A DNA stretch of 64,000 nt from NCBI GenBank assembly GCA_942492825.1, contig OW818635.1:620001-684000 (forward strand), given 5' to 3'. Below the pieces are notes generated by a model, which was not told the DNA's origin, ran no database searches, and saw nothing but the letters and a program-made list of their open reading frames with translations. Below are positions 6,666 through 17,200 of this stretch, piece after piece; position 1 is the first letter of the stretch; every line of letters begins with the position of its first letter. The position numbers were made by a program, and so were the translations under genes. Source of the DNA: GWE2-51-13 sp942492825 (GTDB lineage Bacteria > Bacillota_I > Bacilli_A > Erysipelotrichales > Erysipelotrichaceae).

Positions 6666-8402
6666 TTATCGTTGACGTTCATTGATCTCTTTGTGAAGTT
6701 GCGCGAAGAAGTCATCAATCTTCAAGGTGACGCTCTCGTTTTTTCCGTAGCGTCGGACTGTGACTTCCCCGTTGGCGATTTCGCCGTCGCCGATAACAAG
6801 TTGGATAGGCACTTTATTCATCTGCGCTTCACGCATGCGGTAGCCCAGTTTTTCATTGCGGCCATCGACTTCGACGCGGATGTCTTCATCGATCATCCGT
6901 TGCTTGAGTGCTTCGCAAGCTTCCAAATGGATTTCCCCGTTGACCGGTAGGATCTTGACTTGGGTCGGTGCCAACCAGACTGGGAATGCGCCGGCGAAGT
7001 GTTCGATCAAGATACCGATGAAGCGTTCGACCGATCCGAAGATGACGCGGTGCAACATGACCGGGCGTTTCTTTTCGCCATTCGGTCCGACATAGGTCAG
7101 ATCGAAGCGTTCGGGTAAGTTCATGTCCAATTGGATGGTGCCGCATTGCCAGACGCGACCTAACGAGTCTTGGATATGGAAGTCGAGTTTCGGACCATAG
7201 AAGGCACCGTCGCCCGGATTGAGTTTATAGGGATTTCCTGAAGCGACACATGCGCGTTGCAGTGCAGCTTCGGAACGATCCCAGACTTCGATCTCGCCGA
7301 TGTATTTTTCCGGACGGGTCGAGAGTTCGATTTTGTAGGTCAATCCGAACAGTTTGTAGACGCGGTCGATGAAGTGGATCAAACGGACGATCTCCCCTTC
7401 GATTTGGTCTTCGGTCATGAATAAATGCGCGTCGTCTTGGGTAAAGGCGCGGACCCGGAATAAACCGTTCAAGGCACCGCTGGCTTCATGGCGATGGACC
7501 AAGCCCAGTTCGCCGACCCGCCACGGGAAATCCTTGTAGGAGTGCAAGCTATTCTTATAAACCAACAGCGATCCCGGACAGTTCATCGGTTTGACGGCGA
7601 AGAGCTTGTCGTCGATTTCGCTGGTATACATGTTTTCACGGTAGTTAAACCAGTGCCCTGAGACTTCCCAGAGACTTTGGTCGAGCATGATCGGAGTTTT
7701 GATGAACTCGTATTCTTCCTTTGTGTGTTCCTTAACCCAGAAGTCTTCCAACGCATGGCGTAAAAGCATACCTTTGGGTAGCCAGAACGGGAACCCCGGA
7801 CCGAAATCGCTCATCATGAACAAGCCGAGTTCGCGTCCCAATTTCTTATGGTCGCGCTTCTTGGCTTCTTCGATCATGTGCAAATGTGCATCCAAATCTT
7901 CTTGGGATTCAAAACAGATCCCGTACACGCGTTGCAACATCTTATTGTTCGCATCGCCCTTCCAATACGCACCGGAGACTTTCAAAAGTTTGAAGAATTT
8001 GATCTGTTTGACGGTTTCCACATGCGGACCCCGACACAAGTCGACGAAGTCGCCTTGTCGGTAGGTGCTGATGGTGACGTTCTCTTCATCCATGTTGGAG
8101 ATGAGATCGACTTTGTACGGATCGTCGGCGAACATTTCCAAGGCTTGCGCTTTGGAGAGTTCTTCGCGAACGATACGTTTTCCGTCTTTCGAAATCTTCT
8201 TCATTTCGGCTTCGATCTTCGGGAAGTCTTCCTCACGGATAACCGCATCCCCCAGGTCCATGTCGTAATAGAATCCTTCGTTGATGACGGGTCCGACCCA
8301 AAACAACGCTTGGGGATACAAGCGTTTGACGGCTTGCGCCATCAAGTGGGCGGCGGAATGGTTTAAGACATTGAGTTGTTCGTTTTCTTTGATGTTGATC
8401 AT
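6666..8402 (-). CDS. thrS: Threonyl-tRNA synthetase lacking the TGS domain
   Basis: A 578-aa class II synthetase that charges tRNA-Thr. The editing domain begins at once (HSAAHLMAQAV, residues 15-25; CRGPHV near 124), followed by the catalytic core with MNCPGSLLVYK, the motif-2 region RHEASGALNGLFRVR, motif 3 around FGSVERFIGILIEH, and a C-terminal anticodon-binding domain from about LAPTQVKILPV. Usual bacterial ThrRS is about 640 aa with a ~60-residue N-terminal TGS domain; that domain is absent here. The ATG has AAAGGAG just upstream. Expression is controlled by the T-box leader in front of it. Confidence 0.95.
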   Translation of the reverse strand: MINIKENEQLNVLNHSAAHLMAQAVKRLYPQALFWVGPVINEGFYYDMDLGDAVIREEDFPKIEAEMKKISKDGKRIVREELSKAQALEMFADDPYKVDLISNMDEENVTISTYRQGDFVDLCRGPHVETVKQIKFFKLLKVSGAYWKGDANNKMLQRVYGICFESQEDLDAHLHMIEEAKKRDHKKLGRELGLFMMSDFGPGFPFWLPKGMLLRHALEDFWVKEHTKEEYEFIKTPIMLDQSLWEVSGHWFNYRENMYTSEIDDKLFAVKPMNCPGSLLVYKNSLHSYKDFPWRVGELGLVHRHEASGALNGLFRVRAFTQDDAHLFMTEDQIEGEIVRLIHFIDRVYKLFGLTYKIELSTRPEKYIGEIEVWDRSEAALQRACVASGNPYKLNPGDGAFYGPKLDFHIQDSLGRVWQCGTIQLDMNLPERFDLTYVGPNGEKKRPVMLHRVIFGSVERFIGILIEHFAGAFPVWLAPTQVKILPVNGEIHLEACEALKQRMIDEDIRVEVDGRNEKLGYRMREAQMNKVPIQLVIGDGEIANGEVTVRRYGKNESVTLKIDDFFAQLHKEINERQR

Positions 8403-8420
8403 ATGTACGCTCCTTTACGT

Positions 8421-8608
8421 AAAAAAGACTCTCTTCCTAAAGGACGAGAGTCTCGCGGTACCACCTTACTTCACATTTCTGTGCACTCATCGTTAACGCC
8501 GATTTCGCGGGACTTTTTCAAAAGTCCGACTCGCAGGCGGTAAGTCGTCGTATCATGCGGAAGCTTGCACCGTTTCTTCCTCGCTGGATCATGATTCTCG
8601 AAGACTGT
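8421..8608 (-). ncRNA. T-box riboswitch, threonine-specific, upstream of thrS
   Basis: The minus-strand leader carries the T-box core AAGGTGGTACCGCG at 8454-8467, followed by a terminator with stem GACTCTC/GAGAGTC and a run of T (8421-8452). Stem I is recognisable from pairing ATCATG/CATGAT and the GGAAG/CTTCC upper stem. The likely specifier is ACC at 8539-8541 (threonine), followed after six bases by GAG, the same spacing as in the methionine T-box of this window. Uncharged tRNA-Thr would stabilise the antiterminator and let thrS be read. Confidence 0.92.
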
Positions 8609-8636
8609 TGTCCTGGTCAAAGTATTTATACCTTAC

Positions 8637-8665
8637 TTTATACACTTTTGATGTAGGACTGTCAA
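8637..8665 (-). promoter_or_regulatory. Promoter of the thrS T-box transcript
   Basis: Minus strand: perfect -35 TTGACA at 8660-8665, 17-base spacer, -10 TATAAA at 8637-8642. Transcription would begin ~20 bases before stem I of the T-box. A weak TTG-started frame (8589-8786) runs through this promoter and is not believed. Confidence 0.85.
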
Positions 8666-8817
8666 CTAGAACGCGAATATAAGCTCTATACTCATTTTCC
8701 AAACGTCCATTCGGGAGTGTAAAGTAAGTTGTGTTAACTTCCTTGGGATCTACTAGGGAAAACGTTCTATTCATATCTCGTTTCAAACATCACAGCCAAT
8801 TTCGAGTAAGCCAGTTC

Positions 8818-9100
8818 AAATCCCTTCATAATTCGGCTGCCGAGCTTCTCGTTTTGGATCGTAAATAATTACAATATTTGAGAAATAGAGGAATGAACTT
8901 GCTTCTCGAATATTTAAACTATATCCAACAAGACCATCAGAATTTACGAATCTCCTCCATTGCGGGTAGTACTGACGGCTTTGGAGATTGTTAAGTCTGG
9001 TTTTAGAATCGCATCGTTATCCACGTTAATGATACGGGTTCTTCACACAGAAAGTTAATTCCAATGATCCGCCGCAATATTCCAATAAACAATTTCTTCG
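8818..9100 (-). pseudogene. Decayed RHS C-terminal tip (third copy)
   Basis: The minus strand at about 8938-9090 aligns base for base with the end of the RHS core of the large gene (part coding NPYRYRGYRYDSETGLYYLQS), but reads NPYH-stop-RG-stop-RCDSKTRLNNLQS, then QYYPQWRRFVNSDG. From there a tip-like stretch (LVGYSLNIREASSF, SNIVIIYDPKR) continues to a TGA near 8818. At least two stops and no start show it cannot be translated. It is the farthest and most decayed member of a series of RHS tips behind the large gene. The bases 9100-9208 hold nothing I can identify. Confidence 0.75.
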
Positions 9101-9208
9101 CATGGCGATGGAAGATCAACCAATCGAATTATCCCTTATAAAGACTGTGACTAACAATGTTTTATTCATATCTCAGTCATGTTTTAACAAGTTATTTCTT
9201 TAGTGTTT

Positions 9209-9604
9209 CTATATGGTAAGGATAGTTACTTTTTCACATACAATTTTTAACTCACCCATATTTGCAAACAAGAATCTTACAGCGAACAGTGAATCGTTCC
9301 ATTCTCCGCCGTTTTTAATGAATTTATCTCTTACATCAGATAAATAGTCGTCCATAATAACATTATTAGGGATTGATTCCCATCCAATCAATATATCACT
9401 TTCAGTAATCAAATCGATATCATATGAAAGCATCAATCCTTGAACATTTTCTATATCTAAATATATTTTCTCGTTAAGATAATTGATTGTTATCATTTCT
9501 AGCTTCTTTAGTTTCGGGTCATAATTAAATGAAATTACTCTTGAATCATGTAATTTGCCATCTATTATAAACATCGAATTTAGGTTTTCTTTATTAATTG
9601 TCAT
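9209..9604 (-). CDS. Putative immunity protein of the orphan RHS tip
   Basis: A 131-aa, AT-rich, soluble acidic protein with no signal peptide or membrane helix; I recognise no family. Its ATG overlaps the stop of the orphan RHS tip (TAATG), the usual coupling of an immunity gene to its toxin. Contrast with the GC-richer housekeeping genes around it suggests acquisition with the tip. Immunity function rests on position alone. Confidence 0.7.
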   Translation of the reverse strand: MTINKENLNSMFIIDGKLHDSRVISFNYDPKLKKLEMITINYLNEKIYLDIENVQGLMLSYDIDLITESDILIGWESIPNNVIMDDYLSDVRDKFIKNGGEWNDSLFAVRFLFANMGELKIVCEKVTILTI

Positions 9605-10626
9605 TATTGACCTCCAAAATATAAAGTTGAATATGGTTCTGGTATTATAGAACCTGCGTAATAATGTGGGTCTACACCCGGGATTACAAGTCCCGGAATG
9701 TGATAATGAGGTCCATTCATCGCATTAGTATTTGCATCCCATCTAAAAATAGTGTTTTTCCCTAAATCCCATGTTATCACTGGACCATTTGACGTTCCAA
9801 TATGATAATTACGAATTAAACCATTGGGATTAAAATCATACGGATTTGAAGGAAAAACTACTGGTTTCTTTACTTGAGGTTTCTCAGTTGATGTTACTCC
9901 AGATGACGTAACAGTATCAGATTGTGTTTCATCTTGACTAAGAGTTTATGAGGAATGTCCGATTGTATGAGTTAAAGTCAATGTATCAACAAATTGTTCT
10001 ACGAATTTTCCAATCAAACCTAAATCAAGTTTTAGATATACAATCGACATAGTACTTATAAGAAAACCTGCGGTAAGTTCTGAATCGTTCACCATGGCCT
10101 GATCACCATTTTGGTCAGACAATCGGACTGGTGAATTTGAACAATATTCAAACAGATTCTTCATTACAATGGATCGTGACACATCAATTAAACCATCCGC
10201 ATTCAAGAATCTACCCCATTGAGGATTGTAATAACGGCTTTGGAGGTAATAGAGTCCAGTTTCCGAATCATAACGATATCCACGATAGCGATAAGGATTT
10301 TGTTGCCCTAAGGTTGAAGCCAAGGATCCTGTGATGGAGAGCGCTTCACCCCAAGTGGAGTAGGTATAGGCAACTACCTGAACCCCTGCGCTGTTGATCA
10401 GTCCGACAATATCGTTCTGCGCATTGCGAAGGTAGGCATATTCTGTTCCATTCAGAATCATCGAGATCAGTTGACCCTGGGTGTCATAAACATAATAGAT
10501 TGTATCCGATCCGGTTTGCTCAAAGGTGACTTTGTCGCTGGATAGACGATAGGTTGTGGGAGTTCCATTGACGGTCTTGGAAGTGCGGATGCCGTTTTCG
10601 TTGTAGACGTAGGATATTGCCAGTCA
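9604..10626 (-). pseudogene. Orphan RHS C-terminal tip (core fragment plus toxin domain), interrupted by one stop
   Basis: One frame reads from 10620 to the TAA at 9604-9606. The first ~143 codons repeat the end of the large RHS core (AISYVYNENGIRTSKT ... YYNPQWGRFLNADG), differing from the big gene at about 18 positions, and then switch to an unrelated tip (LIDVSRSIVMKNLFEYCSNSP ... ). A single in-frame TAA at 9946-9948 splits the tip; the frame then stays open for 113 more codons, containing NPYDFNPNGLIRNYHIG and GPHYHIPGLVIPG, which looks like a small histidine-containing toxin domain I cannot name. Upstream of the homology an in-frame TGA (10624-10626) and the lack of a ribosome site show that it has no start of its own: a silent cassette. 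Confidence 0.85.
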
Positions 10627-10789
10627 TGATTCTGTGATTTAAATTGCGGAACAAGTCTTATCAAAGATATTCTTGACGATTTGCTAACACATTTAGTGGG
10701 ATTTTTTGTTGCTACTTGGCAGATATTTTACCCCTGGTGCATACATGAGATACACCTACTTAGGTTTCATATAAACAAGTAGAACTCCA

Positions 10790-11266
10790 TTATTTGGCTG
10801 ATTCCTTTAGTAAGTACTCATGCAAACCAATAGAATGACACAAAATATTGTGTGGCGGGCCAAAGTACTTGCCTATATTCTCAATAGCTTCCTTTTTCCC
10901 ACCGTGAAATATTGGGAATATCCATTCCCTAAAAGCTTCATAAAAATACGGTTCGATCTCAGCAACTTCGAATTTATCCAATTCAAGCATACTAGAAAGT
11001 TTTCTAATGTTTCCATCAAGAAATGGGAATGCAATTCTTCCCATAAAATCTGCATCCCATTCACCTGTAATGTTTGGGATTTTCGTATTGTATCCTTTTA
11101 CTGAATAACTTACATTAACGTAATAACACATTCCATAATTTGATTTTTGAAGAAAAATAGCTAAAAGATAGTCGTTGTTTTCGATAAAGTACCCATACTT
11201 ATTTTTCGTGAAACCATTTTCATAGAAAACTTTTTTGCATAAATTCTTAAACTCGGTTTTATCCAT
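10790..11266 (-). CDS. DUF4304-like protein, probable immunity protein of the RHS toxin
   Basis: A 158-aa AT-rich soluble protein whose N-terminus (FKNLCKKVFYENGFTKNKYGYF) and AIFLQKSNYGMCYYVNVSYSV segment resemble DUF4304, a family often found as immunity proteins next to polymorphic toxins. It starts 12 bases after the large RHS gene, with AGGAGG before the ATG, so it is made together with the toxin. Neutralisation of the nuclease-like tip is inferred. The 160 bases between it and the orphan tip (10627-10789) show no gene or clear signal. Confidence 0.75.
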   Translation of the reverse strand: MDKTEFKNLCKKVFYENGFTKNKYGYFIENNDYLLAIFLQKSNYGMCYYVNVSYSVKGYNTKIPNITGEWDADFMGRIAFPFLDGNIRKLSSMLELDKFEVAEIEPYFYEAFREWIFPIFHGGKKEAIENIGKYFGPPHNILCHSIGLHEYLLKESAK

Positions 11267-11277
11267 TTTTCCTCCTA

Positions 11278-14200
11278 CTAGTAAAGCTCTAGTACTAATT
11301 TATATCCTCCACCCATAACCTCATTATATTTTTTCAACTGCTGAATTCCAGCCTTTATTGCTCTTGGGTTATTCGGCTTTAATTCAAAAATAATATGCGA
11401 AGCTTCATCTACAAAATCAGGTCTTATTCCAGGAAATCTCCTCACTTCTTTGGCATCGCCAAACCCCACTTTGTATCCTTTATGAATCTTAATTCCTTGT
11501 TTGGCTGTAGACTTCGTACAATCACCAACCTTATCTAGTTTACCAATCTCTGAGAGAGCCTCTTGTGTAAAATCCGTGGCTTTTCTCACCTCAACAACAT
11601 CATCTATATTGTCAATCTTAGAGATTATTCTAGTTACTGCGCTTCCTCCCGTCACAAAAGGCACAGCAAGTGATACCACATCTGCTGCTAAACCCGCCCA
11701 AGCCCAAGGATCGGATGGTGTTGAAACTACTTGAAGGATACTTGAACCTAAAGATATTACATCGAAGACAGTATCCCACAAGTGACCGCTGGCGTCTCTT
11801 CTTGAAACTGGATTGTTGTCGCAATATGCAAATACATTCTTATCATAAATGCTTCCTTTGTTAATCCTAGTTATATATACATCATCAGAATTTACGAACC
11901 TCCCCCACTGTGGGTTGTAGTAGCGGCTCTGGAGGTAGTAGAGTCCGGTTTCTGAGTCGTATCTGTATCCGCGATAACGGTACGGATTCTTCACGCCAAG
12001 AGTCGAAGCCAACGATCCGGTAACGGTAAGCACTTCGCCCCAGGTTGAGTACGTGTACGAAACGACTTGAGTTCCAGAACTGTTGATGAGTCCGACGATG
12101 TCGTTTTGCGCGTTACGGAGGTAGGCATATTCCGTTCCATTGAGGATCATCGAAACTAACTGGCCTTGCGTATCGTAGACGTAGTAGATCGTATCCGATC
12201 CCGTTTTCTCAAAAGTCACTTTGTCGCCGGATAACCGGTATTCCGTTTTCACACCGTTGACGGTCTTGGAGGTGCGAATGCCGTTCTCGTTGTAGGTGTA
12301 GGAGATCGCCAGTCCGGTCTTGTTGAAGGAAGTGAGTTTGCGTCCTTCCCATCCATACGTTCCACCGTCATAGGTCAGGGGATTGCCGATGACATCATAG
12401 GTGATCGCTTTTCCGTTGAAGGAAGTCAGCAGGTCTTTCCAATTCGAATTGGTATAAGCGTAGGAAATCGTACTGACCGGGGTCCCTAAGGTGCCGGTGG
12501 TATAGGCGTACTGGACCTTGCTGAGAAGATTGCCTCCCAGGTCATAGTTGTAAACAAAAGTTTTGTTGTCGCGTTGATTGTTTTCCCGCACCACCTCGTT
12601 GAGCTCGTTATAGAGATATTGTATCGTGTTTGTCCCTTCGGTGATAGAGGTGATGTTGCCATTTGCGTCATACAGATATGAAATCGGAGTGCTGGTGCCG
12701 TTTTGAATGCTGCTGAGTTGGGTGCTGGTGCGCGAGGTGTCGGTGGGATGATCCTTGTAGGTGTAGGCAGTTGTATACGCCGTCGATCCCGAAGTCCAGG
12801 TCTTGGAAGTCAACCGTCCCAACACATCGTAAACGTATCCGGTCGTATTCGCCTTCGGTGAAGTTACCAAGGTCGGGCGATTGTCTTTGTCGTAGGTATA
12901 AGATGTCGTGTAGGTCGTTCCATTGACGGTGTCAATGAAAGTCGAAGCATTGTTATTGGCATCATACCCGAAAGACACCGAATTTCCATCGGACTCCACG
13001 ACCTTGGCCAAGCGATTGGCGAAATCGTAGACATAGCGGGTGCTCTTCCCGGTCGAAACATCCGTGACCCGTCCAACAACACCGTTGGCGTCATAGTCAT
13101 AGGTCGTCCGCAGAGTTCCATCGATTTTCACGCCGGTGATGCGGTCAAAGCTATCAAACACATACTCGACCGAATCCCCGTTGCCATAGACAAACGAGTC
13201 CAAACGACTTGTACGGTCTTTGTAGGTATTGGTGATGAGATTTGTGGTCCCGACTTTGACCTGTGTGACGTTCCCGAACGTGTCATAAACGAAGGTATAG
13301 GCAAAGTTGTTATGGGTGATCGTCTTGAGACGATCGTTTTCATAGGTGTAACTGTTGGAAACCGTTTGTCCACCTAGGGTTGTGGAAACCTGTTTCAGCG
13401 AATCATCCGAGTTGTATTGGTTGGTGACGGTATGAAGCAGCGGATCCGTGACGCTGTTGACCAATCCGTTGAGAGAGTTGATCGAATAAGTGACCGTGTT
13501 ATCGAGCGCATCTTTCTTGGTAGCGACGTAATTCCCGTCCGTGGTATACGTCGTACTGGTGGTGATCTGCTTGGTCCCGTTGGTTCCGTCCCCGATCGTG
13601 GCCGAGGTCGCGTTTCCGTACGCATCCTCATATTTGAATGAATACTTTACAAGTTCAGCCGAACTTGCGCCGGTGATCTTATGATTGGCATCGTAGGTAT
13701 AGGTGTAGTTGTTCCCTTTGGCGTCCGTGGCCAAGGTCAGATCGTTGTTGGTATAGGCGAACGACGAGGTTTGCTTGGCCAAGTCCACGACCGAAATGAC
13801 GTTGCCTTTGCTGTCGTAAGTATAGGACTGTCCGAACTCATCCTTGAAGACCCCGATCCCGTCGAAGTAAGCCGTGTTGACATTGTAGGAGTACACCAAG
13901 ATGACTCCGACTCGGCTATAGGCTTTGTCCGCGATGGCGTTGAAACTCAGGAATTGCCATTCGCTGGTGTCGGTGTTGAAGTCTTTTGAGCGATACGTAT
14001 ACGTCCCATCCGTATTGTCAAACCGCAGATACAGAGCGACCCGATTGCCTTTTCCAAGGGGTGCCGAAGCGGCTTTGGACCAGCCCGACACCACAAAGAC
14101 ATCGTTGGCGACTCCGGATGCGTTGACAAACTGATAGGCTTGCTTGTTTTGGTTGTACGCACCGATGATGCGCAACACGTCATTGTTGAGGGAAGTTGGC

Positions 14201-17200
14201 GGAAGATCGCTCGTTAAGGTCAGGATCTTATCGTTGACGTCCGTCCCGCCCCCGAAAGTCCAGGAAGTCGTCAGGTCCATGTTGCCGTTTTCAATGAGAT
14301 TGTAGCGATTGGCGATGGTGCCTTCTTCCAGTTGTAAAGCATCGAAGAAAGCGACGCCGATGGCATTCTCGACGATCGGACGAACCCGTACTTCGGTGGT
14401 CGCGGCATCTAAGGGTAAGGTAAAGGTCATCTCAAGGCGCTGCCAATCGAAAACCCCCGTCAGATACTTCGACTTTATCTCGACCCATGTCCCTGCCGCA
14501 TTCTTATAGGATGCGGATAGCAGGGCTCCGATGTTGGTCCCGGTGGCCATCGCGGTCGTTTTGACATACGCCGAGAAAGTATAGCTCTTCCCTTTGGTCA
14601 GTCCGGTCAAGGTCTGGGTGAAGTAGTGTCGGCCGATACTGTTGGTCTTATTGATGACCATGGACAGTGTCCCGATGTACTTCTGCGCGGCAGCGTCTCC
14701 GATTGTTCCGGTCGATCCGCCCTCGCTCTCGATGACCCAACTTCCCGTGGTCTCATAACTGGTATTCACGAGATGATTGACGACCGATTTCTGTAGTTTG
14801 GATTCCAGCGCCATCGAATTCTTGACGCTTCCGGATTCATTGTAGTTATAATACTGCGCATAACCGTCGGGATCCTGGATCGTGACGGTGTTGCCGGCGT
14901 TATTGAAGGTGTAGATCGATTTGCGACTATTGAAATCGGTGAAGAAAGTCGCGTTGTAGCCATAGGACAAATTCAGCTCTTCTCCGAGGGTAGAACCTTG
15001 GCTCTCGCTGAACTTGATGACCCGGTACGGTTTCAACGAGGAGTAACTGTACGTCAACTTGTACCCGTCGAAGTTGGTCGCGGTCAAGAGTTTGTATTGG
15101 TCTGTCCCTGAACCGTCATAGGTATAGGTAGACACTTTATTGTTGGCGGGAATCGCATCGAACACTTCCGTTACACTGGTCAGCTGCGTTCCGGTATAGG
15201 CGAAGTTGGTGATTTTCCCGTCGACCGCCGTGATGCTTGTAAGCAGGTTGTTGGTATAGGTCAGAATGGTTCTTCGATTCACATAATCAGTGCTATTCCA
15301 CTCCGGATTCCGAATCTCGGTGAGCAGAGCGCCGGTATAGATGAGCGTGATCTTTTGTCCGTCGCTGTTTTGGATCTCCGTCAGTTTTCCTGCCGAATTG
15401 AATTTCGAAAGGTTGCCTTGTGCATCCTTCAAGGTGTACGTGGTATCCGCGTTCTTCACCATCTCCAACTGCGTCCCGGCTTCGTCCAGATATTTCTGCT
15501 GAGTCGCGTCATAAGCAAAGTAATGCTTCGTTCCGTCCTCGTCGATCCAGAAGTGGTACGTCACTCCGCCAATCACTTGGGATCCGGCTTGTTGGGAATA
15601 ATTGAGCCGCCATCCGTTCCCAAAGTTCGTATTCGTACTTCGGTCATTGAGGTTGTAGACATGCGACACGCTGACCGGCATGCGGTTGCCTGTGCCGAAG
15701 GTGTCTTGCCGGATGAACACCAGGTTTCCGTTGGAATCGTTGGTATACCCTGTTCCAGCCCGTCCAACGTTTTGACTGTGATACGTCCAATAGGATTCCA
15801 ACCCGTTATTGTTGACATAGACCATCGTGACCACCGGTCGGTAGCTTTGATAGGTCGAACTGGTATCGGCGGAGTAGTACTCCTTATACCCATACCCTGC
15901 GATTTCATTGTTGTCCTTCAACATCAATCCATTATTGACGCCGGAGGAATACCACTCCTTGACGATCGAGGTGATGTTCCAGAGATAGGCTTGTGCTACG
16001 TTACTGTGTCCGACGACTTCGTAGTCTTCGATCTTCGGGTTGTAGGCAGGCTTATTGTTCCAAGTCAAGGTCGTCTCGGACCAACTCCCCGTCACCTTGT
16101 GGGCATTGACCTGGTAATCGTTCTGCGAGATCGAACCTGTGTTGGCCAGACTCATTTCCAGACTGGCATAGATGACCATGTCCGCGGCAGTCAGATGGGG
16201 CAAGGTAAAACGCAGGTAGGTCCGATGCGCTTCCCCGGTTTTCAAGATATAGCTATTATAGAAATTGGAGGACGGTAAGGTTTTGGTGACATGCGCGTCA
16301 TCGATGTCCGCATAGGTGATCGGCGTCGTGACGGTCGGATCCACGACGACGGGATAGACCCGTTCGGGATCATTTAGCCATCCTTCATCCGGTCGGATCG
16401 TCAATTCCCACGAATCTCCAACGTGTGTGAACGACGTTTCGATGGCTTGACTCTCTTCGCCCTTGGCATCCACCATCAAGAAACGTTCGAGTCGGAAGAC
16501 AATGTTCCCTTCCGTATCCACTAAAGCGATCGTTCCGTCTTCTTGCTTCACAGGTGTCAAACCGTTGAAGCGGAAGACTTGGGTAAAGGATCGTTCGGCA
16601 TCCTTGGACTTTAGAATCAGATTCTCTTTGACTTCATCCCCCTGCAGGACATATTCCAGATCCACATCGTTAAAGACATCAAGATATCGAACGGAGGAAG
16701 TCAGATTCTCCACCGTCGTCAGATCATTGTCTTTTTCCGCGGAAGGTTGAATTACGCGGATTGCTTTTTTTGCGATATTCTCAAATGTCCACGAAAGTCC
16801 GATGTCACCGAGCTTCATGGAAACCAGTTTGGTGGATTGCGAGTTCTTCGCCAAGCGGATCTTGATGCCTCCGCTCTTGTTCTCCACGACTTCGTTCTGT
16901 AATTCGTCCGTTGTGTCGATTAGCGTATTATCGATTTCATTCCAGCTTCCGTTTTCTTGATAATGGACGGAAACGGGATAGATCATCGCCATCGTACGAA
17001 AGTTATCGGTCAGAAAATGTTTGACATTGGCTTCCCGTTTTTCCACGACTTCCGATACCGGTACGTCCTGGGAAGGATCCAAGACTGCGGACTCCGAGAT
17101 CACCGGATTCGGGACGATCGGCTCATTCTCGAGGGCGACGACACGTTGCGTCAATGACGAAAAAAACAACGCGGAAACGATCGTTGCGACAAGAAACTGT

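Noticed and set aside
8589..8786. 65-codon TTG-started frame on minus
   Set aside because: It runs through the consensus thrS promoter and into the T-box and has no ribosome site; probably chance or remnant sequence.
12300..15300. Regular repeats suggesting a CRISPR or tandem array
   Set aside because: They are the degenerate YD/RHS repeats of one open reading frame, with no constant direct repeat and spacer pattern.
15355..16278. 307-codon plus-strand frame opposite the RHS gene
   Set aside because: Antisense shadow of the RHS repeats; no ribosome site or family resemblance.
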